DNA of 64,000 nucleotides. It comes from Toxorhynchites rutilus septentrionalis (Eukaryota > Arthropoda > Insecta > Diptera > Culicidae). Positions within the stretch are counted from its first letter, which is position 1. Each line of letters starts with the position of its first letter. Location: the NCBI RefSeq assembly GCF_029784135.1, contig NC_073745.1, positions 314,516,787-314,580,786 of the forward strand, written 5' to 3'. The translations under genes and the position numbers were made by a program. Below are positions 56,046-64,000 of the stretch, piece after piece. The notes beneath the pieces were generated by a model, which made no database searches, was not told the DNA's origin, and was given only the letters and a program-made list of their open reading frames with translations.

Positions 56046-57449
56046 GGGAGGGTTGTGTCCAAGACACGACCGCATAGTTGACGTAGGATTCCGTTAGGCT
56101 ATCTGCTGCATGCTGATTTTGGATATGTTTGAAAAATTACATTGTTAAACTCTTCGATAATGATTTGGGTCCGTTTTGTCTGGTTGTTAGGTATTGTTTG
56201 CTCACTCCACCAGTGTCCTTAACCGAGTGATAATGATAGAAGAATGGTGCTTAGTCATTAGATGGTACGTATCACGTACCAAAGTCGCCCTCTGTGGTCC
56301 TGGAGGAGATGGCTCCTGTGTTATATATGGATGAAATAAAGAAAAAAAAAAGCTCATCAATGTAGTATAAGATAATTATCATTATCGAACACAAGTTTTC
56401 TAACCAGAAAAAAAGTGTTACTTTAGTATAGAGAAAATATATTTGAAATGGAAAATTTTTATTTTTTTTATTTTCTGAGTTCATTCCATTTCCTTTTCGC
56501 TTTAAACCCAACGGAACACGATGCTATATGCCTCAATGCGAATTTCAATTGTCTAACAGCACCCAATACGATATGTAGAGCATATGTGAAATCACTTTTT
56601 CGAATATTCCTTAAGTTTTTCAATTTTGCTCGTCGTATGAACTTTCCTTGTGAGAAAAAAAATCGTTTCATATTTCAAGTCATTTTAACACAATAACTAC
56701 CACATACTATTTTACACTTACAGTTGTGCTAAAAAAATTACAATACATGATCGGTCATTGATATGAAATTTCACGAAGCAACCAAATTTCCAAATTTAAA
56801 TTTTATTTATATTCTATCAAGCATAGGTTCTATTCAGTTCATTGAAACATCATTGTTCAATTAACCCATCGAAAGATTCTTATTGGAACGAAAAAACACT
56901 TGTTCATCGCTCCCAACTTATTCGCCAGCACGTATGCAATCAGCAATGCCCAGGCTAGTTACAATGACTACTATCCATTTGTGCGCGTCATTAGCTAAAC
57001 TATCGACTACGAGAGTATTTACATTCTTTTTTCCAGACACCTTGGATTTGAAATCTCTGTTAGGGAATACATGTCGGTGGGAAAAAAGCTCCCCCTACTT
57101 TCATGTGTTTGCAATGCCGTTTTCCCCCAGGCAGCTTGGTTTTGTTGTCTCTGTTAGGGACCCGCAGCATGTGTCGTCAATTTCGACCAATCAGAAGTGG
57201 GTATTTCCGTTAGGATAGAGGTTGAGATTTTTCAATTGTTCGGTAGTTAGATTCATGACATATATTGTTTTCTTCAATATAAAAAATTGTTATGAAGTGC
57301 CGAAATCGATTGACGCAAAAATTTCAGCAATTCATCATGAAATGACTGAGCAATAAGCGTTTGAAATTGGACAATTTTCACGATGTACTCGGTTTTCGAT
57401 TTTCAATTTGTACCCCAATATGTTCCCGAAAGACGTAATCCTACGTCAA
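56046..57449 (+). mobile_element. E element copy 10, complete
   Basis: Hairpin end GGTTGTGTCCAAGACACGAC then CGCATAG and TTGACGTAGGATTCCGTTAG (56078). Other end CCCGAAAGACGTAATCCTAC then GTCAA (57449). It is a close relative of the copy at 12980-14319, with two 95-bp units near 57030-57165 and a shared region GATTGACGCAAAAATTTCA. No transposase frame. Confidence 0.87.
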
Positions 57450-58018
57450 AATCATCAAGTTGCTTGACAGTGCTGCTGGTGCGAATCAACAGCCTTGAAT
57501 CATTTTTGTTGTAGGCTTAATAAACGTAATATTTAACGAAAATTTGTTCAATTAAATTATTTTTTGTAGTTTTTTTCATCGCCATTTCAGGCGCTAACAA
57601 AGTTCACAACTGAGTGACGATACTTAGAAATAAATAATACAAATTAGGTTTAATTGCAAGGACACATGTTAAGAGTTTCATGAATAAATGAGACTCGCTA
57701 AACTATGGTTTATTTTCACATAACGTACATACAACGTTTTGTTTTTTTGTGTCCCGCGTTAGACCTCTTATAAATTGTACAAATGATGTAACTTCCCCGA
57801 CAATTGTGGGACAAATTTGTGATAATAATTTATCAGACTTAGGAATGAGTTTAGTTCCAACTCGTTTTTGGGTACCTCCGCATTTTCAATAGTAGATATT
57901 TATTCAGGACAGGGCATTAAACCTTTATCACTGATTACGTATCCCATCCTCGTCGCCACTTTACTATATGTGACGTTATTATAACACAGTAAACCACGCA
58001 GTAGTACGTTTCTGAATA
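57450..58018. other. No recognisable feature
   Basis: AT-rich interval with no gene or repeat end recognised. Confidence 0.4.
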
Positions 58019-58468
58019 CACCCAGGTTTTTTTTACGCGGGGGATACGTACCTCGTAAAAAAAACCGCGTAAATAAAACCGCGTTAATTGGAAAATCCGC
58101 GTAAAATAAAACCGCGTTAATTGGAAAATCCGCGTAAAAAAAACCGCGTTAATTCGAAAATCCGCGTAAAAAAACCGTGTTAATTGGAAAATCCGCGTTA
58201 ATTGGAAACTCCCCGTAAAGAAAAAAATGTCACATAAAAATCCTCTTGAGAATCGTGATGGGGTGCGGCATACGCTCTGAGGGAGCTTGAAAGGTAGAGA
58301 TATGAACTGAGAGAGAGAAGTGATGTTGCTCAGGTTTACGCGCGAAAATCGGAAAATCCGAGAAAAAAACCGCGTTCATTGGAAAATCTGCGTAAAAAAA
58401 ACCGCGTTAATTCGAAAATCCGCGTAAAAAAACCTCGTAAAAAACACCGCGTAAAAAAAACCTGGGTG
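58019..58468. mobile_element. MITE built of CCGCGTTAATTGGAAAAT-type short repeats
   Basis: Inverted ends CACCCAGGTTTTTTTTACGC then GG and the complement ending CCTGGGTG, with TA on both sides (58017-58018 and 58469-58470). The interior is a run of roughly 28-32 bp units, CCGCGTTAATTGGAAAATCC then GCGTAAAAAAA, interrupted by about 130 bp of unrelated sequence. A shortened form is at 6303-6395. Confidence 0.88.
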
Positions 58469-58470
58469 TA

Positions 58471-59165
58471 CACTGACTCATCTTTTATTTCGATATTATC
58501 TCTGATCGTACCTCTAGGTTCGAATCAAACCGAACATTGACAGTTTACAAGTCGAATATACATAGAAAATTAGTACACTACAGGAACATGGGACAAGTAT
58601 GCGTAGAACGGCAGTGTAGTCCAGCTAACGCACGCCCAATCATAGCAGTCCGACTAAAGTACATCCAGTCAGTGAACGACTACTGTACATTAGAGTGCCA
58701 ACGAAATTGGTCATCTCGATTTATCATGTAGAACTTCCAGCGAAATGTTGAGTTGCAAGATAAAATACCCTATGCAAAATATTAGCTCAATCAGACTCAA
58801 TTTACTATTATCGCAAACGTCAGAATTAGATGTTTTTGAAAATCGAAATATCTGGGTTTTCAAAAAAAAACGATGCTAATTATCTTGAAATTGTATGAAA
58901 ATGTTATTTTAAAAAAATGCCAAAAAGTATATTTTAGACCAACACGAATGAATCTCGACATTTCATAAAATTTTAAGACATCTGGCATCAAAACATGTTT
59001 TTCGAAAACCCCGATTTCATGTTAACCCCCATTACGCATTCTAATACTTTGCATATCGCTGTTTGCTACCTAATTTAAAAAAATATATATCATGCCGATT
59101 TCATACCTAGTTATTCGACAACGGACCAGAACACTACTGTGTGACGAATCCTTGAATACTGCAAA
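58471..59165. other. No recognisable feature
   Basis: No gene or element terminus recognised. Confidence 0.4.
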
Positions 59166-59167
59166 TA

Positions 59168-60466
59168 AAGGGTGTGTCACATCAAATTGCATCACGGAAA
59201 AAATGCTGTAGAAATTCGCCCAGTAAACCGATCCTTTTGAAAATTTTAGACAGTAAAATAAAAACTATTAAACAACTTTTGGCATTTTCCATTTTTCATA
59301 CTTTGAGCCCAAGCCCGTATGCTCGTACCTTCCTCTTTACCCCGTCCATAAGGTTCTGTACAACGTCAGGTTGTACTTTTTTTTGAACAGAAATCCATTT
59401 TCTCTTGAAGTCCGCCTCCGATTTGACAACTTTTGGGTTCTTCCGGAGGGCCTGCTTCATAATCGCCCAATATTTCTCTAATGGGCGAAGCTCCGGCGCG
59501 TTGGGCGGGTTCATTTCCTTTGGCACGAAGGTGACCCCGTTGGCTTCGTACCACTTCAACACGTCCTTTGAATAGTGGCACGAAGCGAGATCCGGCCAGA
59601 AGATGGTCGGGCCCTCGTGCTGCTTCAATAGTGGTAGTAAGCGCTTCTGTAGGCACTCCTTAAGGTAAACCTGCCCGTTTACCGTGCCGGTCATCACGAA
59701 GGGGGCGCTCCGCTTTCCGCAAGAGCAGATCGCTTGCCACACCATGTACTTTTTGGCAAACTTGGATAGTTTCTGTATGCGAATCTCCTCCGGAACGCTG
59801 AATTTGTCCTCTGCGGAGAAGAACAACAGGCCCGGCAGCTGACGAAAGTCCGCTTTGACGTAGGTTTCGTCGTCCATTACCAGGCAATGCGGCTTCGTCA
59901 GCATTTCGGTGTACAGCTTCCGGGCTCGCGTCTTCCCCACCATGTTTTGCCTTTCGTCGCGGTTAGGAGCCTTCTGAACCTTGTATGTACGCAGGCCCTC
60001 CCGCTGCTTGGTCCGCTGGACGAATGAACTTGACAAATTCAGCTTATTGGCGACATCCCGGACCGAACTTCTCGGATCACGTCTAAACTGCTTAACTACG
60101 CGCTTGTGATCTTTTTCACTGACGGAGCATCCATTTTTGCCGTTCTTCACCTTCCGGTCGATGGTTAGGTTCTCGAAGTATCGTTTTAGTACTCTGCTGA
60201 CCGTGGATTGGACGATTCCCAGCATCTTACCGATGTCCCGATGTGACAACTCCGGATTCCAACTCCGGAGTGCACAGGATTAATTCACGACGCTCTTTTT
60301 CGTTCGACGACATTTTTCCAAATTTACGAAAAATTGACAGTGAAGCATGGCCAACGTGATCTATACACTCTTATCTGGTTTTAAAGCGAAAGCTGAAGAT
60401 ATAATTCCTAAAAATTAAATTTCTACAGCGTTTTTTCCGTGATGCAATTTGATGTGACACACCCTT
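59168..60466 (-). mobile_element. DD37E transposon, copy 4 (full length)
   Basis: 1299 bp, with the standard inverted ends and TA on both sides (59166-59167 and 60467-60468). One base longer than copies 1 and 3 because of the change near 60258. Confidence 0.96.
59296..60325 (-). pseudogene. DD37E transposase, copy 4, N-terminal frameshift
   Basis: The start region (MSSNEKERRELILC on the - strand from about 60313) matches the other copies, but the codons for HFEN are replaced by a tract that adds one base, so the frame shifts after about 14 codons. From 60249 down to 59296 the original frame is open for 317 codons, with the catalytic residues intact (MDDETY, WPDLASCHYS, RPLEKYW) and the normal stop. 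The defect is confined to the N-terminus. Confidence 0.93.
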
Positions 60467-60468
60467 TA

Positions 60469-61671
60469 TTACTGTTCCTACGCGCAACATCCTTATCAGC
60501 TTCAAGGCCTGATCAAACACGATCGGCCGACATAGAGGAGAATGAAATGCAAAGTTTAAAGCCTCCTAAAAACAAAGAAATGAAAAAATCGGCCGACAAC
60601 GGCTAAGGGAATAAAGGAATCATGGCTTTTCCGAAAGGCTGTCCAGATCATCAACGGTAGGTTGGAGACGTCGTCTTTAGTGTAGAGAAATAATGCAACG
60701 ATTACCCCACCCCACGGTAGAATTTTTGAAACACAGTAATTTCGATAAATTGTAGAGAACTGAATCACTAGATCTCACAAACTTCAAGCACTTACGTTGC
60801 AGGAAAAGTTGGTTCCATTCAAATGGTAGCGATTGCCAAGAACAAGTGTTTATACTTTATTTATAGAATATCATTCAAATAAATATTTATTTTTTTACTT
60901 TTTCTTTAACAAAACATCATTACAGCATGACAGCAGCATTCCATATTGACAATGATAAACATGACAGTTAAAATGTGTCAATTCAGATGTAACTACATGA
61001 ACAATATGAATATACACACAGTTTCTTCTATTGATGAATTCTTTCTATGCTCCGATAGTAATATATACTTTGTTTATATTCTCAAAATTGTGTCTCATCA
61101 ACTGTCATTTTTTATTTTATCCTTTACCAATTATAAATAGTTAATAATACACATAATATATTGTGTTTGAAAGCTTCAAGTATCATCTCTGGGGCATAGA
61201 GAAAATGTTCTTCCGTTCATATTTTAGTTTTGCGTTTGATCCAAACAATTTTGCGGTACTGGGTTCCATAAACTAACGTTCTACTCTTAGGTGCTACTTG
61301 AGATAAAATTGAACTAATGCTAATAATACGAATCCGGCGAGGTCCTTTGTAGGCCAGCGTTTGTTTGTTTTTTTTTTGTTCTTTCAATTTTTTTTCCAGC
61401 TAATTTATAAGTTAAGCGTCGTTCGATGAATCCTAATTCTCTGAGCAATTATCATCCAAAGCGGGAAATAAATAAATGCGTAATGCGTTTTTTGTTTGTT
61501 GTTGAAAAAAAAATGTAAGTTGAATCAATACTAATACAGCTTCGTACTGTCCCGTACGGGTCCCGGAACAGATGGAGGATGGAATGGAAATTGACGTGTG
61601 CTACCAGTCGTGCTCTCGTAGATCCTTTAATTCAGATTGGGTTTGGTTTGAGTATATCGGTTCATTCTGGC
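60469..61671. other. Intergenic, probably including the CNMamide 3' UTR
   Basis: Near 60500-60590 GAATGAAATGCAAAGTTTAA then AGCCTCC resembles the 3' part of the retroposon at 52275. The stretch 61140-61671 lies directly downstream of the neuropeptide gene and is likely its 3' UTR, though no clear polyadenylation signal was fixed. Confidence 0.4.
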
Positions 61672-62301
61672 TTAATTCCAGCTGGAACGGAAATAGTAAC
61701 GATTAGTTTGATCGATTATCTTCAATAGTAAAAGGTTGTAACTTACAAGTGGAGGAATCGGGTATTACGTTTACGTCCCATGTTGCACAGTTTGAAGTGG
61801 CATAAGGACATATCTGAAAAAAAAAGGATTGAACACAATAAGGCATCAGACAACGCTTGGAGCCAAGTTGTAGTGCTTACAGTGATTGCTCTTCTTCTCA
61901 TCTTTGGCCTTCTGGTAAGGTAACGGTTTCGGGAGTTCTTGCAGTCGACCCAGCCGGTTTAAGTCTTTCACTGAACTCTCGGCGGGAATTTCATCCACCA
62001 AGGAGGCGGCCGCTTCCTCTCCGAATTGCTGCAGCGAAGACCGCCGTTGTTGTTCCTGTTTCTGTTGCTGGAGCGCCTCCTCCTCCCGCTGCTGCCGAGC
62101 GGCCACCGCAGCCAGATACTGTAGATAGTTAATTTCCTGATTGTGTAACTTCTGAACTTCATCCACCAACTCGTTGTAAATTTCCTCTCCGGGTATTTCC
62201 GCTTTGGAGCCCAAATCGGGTATGAAGAAATCCTGATGGGCAAACGCAGGGTTCAGCAGCAAAAGCCCGAGGGCCAGCAGCATACTCCAGTGAGTAATCA
62301 T
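61672..62301 (-). CDS. CNMa: CNMamide neuropeptide precursor, three coding exons
   Basis: Exons 62301-61881, 61813-61747 and 61681-61672 give 165 codons. Introns of 67 and 65 nt have GTAAGC/TTCAG and GTAAGT/TCCAG borders. Just before the ATG, TTTCTTTCAG indicates another intron in the 5' UTR. Residues 1-21 (MITHWSMLLALGLLLLNPAF then A) are a signal peptide. A Gln/Glu-rich spacer follows, then Lys136-Lys137. The mature peptide is predicted as SNHYMSLCHFKLCNM-amide (138-152), with Gly153 for amidation, Arg-Lys-Arg for cleavage, and Cys145-Cys150 forming a disulfide ring. The CHFKxCNM core is the hallmark of arthropod CNMamide, a secreted ligand of a GPCR. If the last intron is kept, translation ends at the TAA (61745-61743) inside the donor site, giving 163 codons. 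The mature peptide is the same either way. Confidence 0.9.
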
Positions 62302-64000
62302 CCTGAAAGAAAAATAGGAAAAGTTTCCTTGTTAACTCTTTTTATAGTCATCCTGGTTCAATCGGTTAAGCATTATCATTTTGACCAATTGTATCAATGA
62401 GTCGGCTCGACCACATATTTCTTGTTTGTTTTCTCTGTCCAAAGAATTAGTATTCCCAGAATAAGTGGTTATGGTTCAGTGATTAATTTGAAATCTTACA
62501 AATTTTAAACAGCCGAAGGGAACGTTCGGGATTGGGACTTGCCTACCACCCACTCGCGTCTGTTACTCTTAGAACTCAAAACAACACGTTTAATGTTCGT
62601 CGACTTTGAGATGTGTTTGGAAAAGCTATAATATATCAACAATTTTATTTGAACACTCTTTGACCGAAAGATCATTCAGCATCACATGGGACGTAATATA
62701 TGTGAAATGGGCCTCCAATGTAAAGCATAGCCACATCATTACAACTCGACATTGGAATATATCGAAAGTTGTTTGCTTTCGGCGCTTCGCTACACGAGCA
62801 CGATTCCACTGAATCTACTAGGAACATAATTCGCCAATGTGAGTTTGAACCTACACATTTTATTTTTTCACATTACGAAATATCGACCAGAATATGGAAA
62901 TGTAATTCGAAGTGACATGTGTTGAATTGTTCGACGAAAGATTATGCTCAACACGTTAGACCATGCCCATTCACATCTTGTGTGAAGTTGTGTTATCGCG
63001 CCCGGTTCGTTTTTAATTGGTCCTAGCATAGGCCACGCCTACCACGTACGACTTGGACGCAAAACGTCCAAAATTGGCTTCCAATAATCATTTATAGAGC
63101 AGAATTTTGCGCACTGTATATGAATGATGAAGCAACTCGTCATAGTCTCATCCGAGGGGCCTCGCATTCAGGAATCAGCCGATAGAGTATAATTGCACTC
63201 TCAATGATAGACAATGAAAAAGTGATATTTTGTAATCGTTAGCGTCGGGACGACGGAGGAACAAATGGGGGGCGACGGAGAGAGTGGCATCATTAATGAC
63301 CGTTATCTCATCCGCCTTCCCGCCAGAAAGGCCGCGCAACCGTGGTAATTAATTGGACTTCTGAGATTCTCTCGCATCTGTTTGACAGAGTATGGTTGGC
63401 GGCGTTCGTCGTAATTTATGCGCTCTTATCAGGGGTTCTGGAACGCTGAAGGAGGGATGGATCACTGCCAAGCTGGTCGATTCTGGATCGAGTAATCAGG
63501 TGATCGTACGAAATTCATTCCGTTCGATGACGCATTGAACGAATTTTGCGCTCTACACGTGATCGGCTCGAAAGTTTGACCGTCAGCTCTGAGTCCTGAA
63601 TAGTTCAATTCTTTTTCGAGCAGTGACTTATTAGGAAAATCATTTTGCGTAACCCCGTATATCACAGCCCAATTCAACCTGGCCGCACACAGTCTGTAAC
63701 CAAAATTGTTCCATGCTTGGCATAAATCTACAAAAAAAAACATCCACTGTGTGTTTACTTGCGTTGGCTCAATACCACCCACCTTGGATTGTCGTTCTGT
63801 CGTTCCTTTTTCTATTTGCCAGTGCTATTCTCGGGCAATGGAACAAATTTTCGAGAAACTAAAAAAAGTTCTCGCAGAAGTTTGTCACCCTCTAAATAAA
63901 TCGAGACAAGGGCTGTTTTGTTTTAATTATGCACAATAATACAGAAGAAACTGCTTTAGGGCTTAGCTCGCCAGCGACAGCTAATTTCGGAGTGACTTCA
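62302..64000. other. Upstream of CNMamide; no further gene identified
   Basis: Should hold the promoter and 5' UTR exon(s) of the neuropeptide gene; the exon boundary just upstream of the ATG is at 62302. The block 62940-63420 is less AT-rich than the surroundings and could be regulatory. The - strand frame at 63462-63782 is unrecognised. Confidence 0.4.

Noticed and set aside
61857..62243. 91-codon frames overlapping the CNMamide exon on both strands
   Set aside because: Shadows of the Gln/Glu-rich spacer. Only the - strand frame with the signal peptide joins the amidated peptide exon.
63462..63782. A 106-codon - strand frame with YGVTQNDFPN, loosely like YGVTLNDSPR near 9830
   Set aside because: The similarity is a few residues only and neither frame has a recognisable domain. 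Left unannotated as a gene.

Overview
This is a nuclear DNA window from an insect, most probably a culicine mosquito (Aedes-like). Reasons: two host genes with arthropod character and short GT-AG introns of 60-76 nt, a dense load of non-autonomous DNA transposons, a tRNA-derived SINE resembling mosquito Feilai, and four copies of a Tc1/mariner-type DD37E transposon, a type known from mosquitoes. Bacterial features (operons, ribosome binding sites) are absent, and most open frames in the window are chance or repeat-derived.

Two host genes can be defined. (1) A four-exon KDM4/JMJD2 histone lysine demethylase on the + strand at 37669-39169, with JmjN and JmjC domains, the full Fe(II) triad and the zinc ligands. 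(2) A neuropeptide precursor on the - strand at 62301-61672, which I identify as CNMamide: signal peptide, Gln-rich spacer, KK, then a disulfide-loop peptide ending CNM-Gly-Arg-Lys-Arg.

Nearly everything else is nested mobile DNA. The dominant theme is a family of about ten elements, called E elements here, that share termini but differ inside. One end carries a near-palindrome of the form TTGACGTAG-NN-CTACGTC. The other carries a related GACGTAG motif followed by an imperfect terminal hairpin. They lie at 3684-4850 (partial), 4982-6302, 8059-9392, 12980-14319, 21568-22947, 25961-29192, 43196-45689, 49841-50756, 51820-53885 and 56046-57449. Five carry a variable-copy 95-bp minisatellite. Three share a TATA-containing promoter-like block. 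Two carry dead histone H2A gene copies with the histone 3' stem-loop and a U7-type downstream element.

Other elements by region: a hAT MITE with 8-bp duplication at 608-904; a hAT element (10687-11923) interrupted by a full SINE; a TTAA-flanked MITE (21595-21924) inside an E element; a decayed Tc1 transposase (23700-24750); DD37E copies at 27769, 31204, 47133 and 59168, all inactivated by different lesions; a Feilai-like SINE (30188-30466); a foldback element (33271-34655) split by a MITE; a candidate element at 34786-37100 with coding remnants; a hAT MITE inside another MITE (40315-40858); an RNase H-bearing LINE 3' end (46400-48805) split by DD37E copy 3; hAT and mariner-like transposase remnants at 54068-55960; and a short-repeat MITE at 58019-58468. 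The nesting gives a relative order of insertions in several places.
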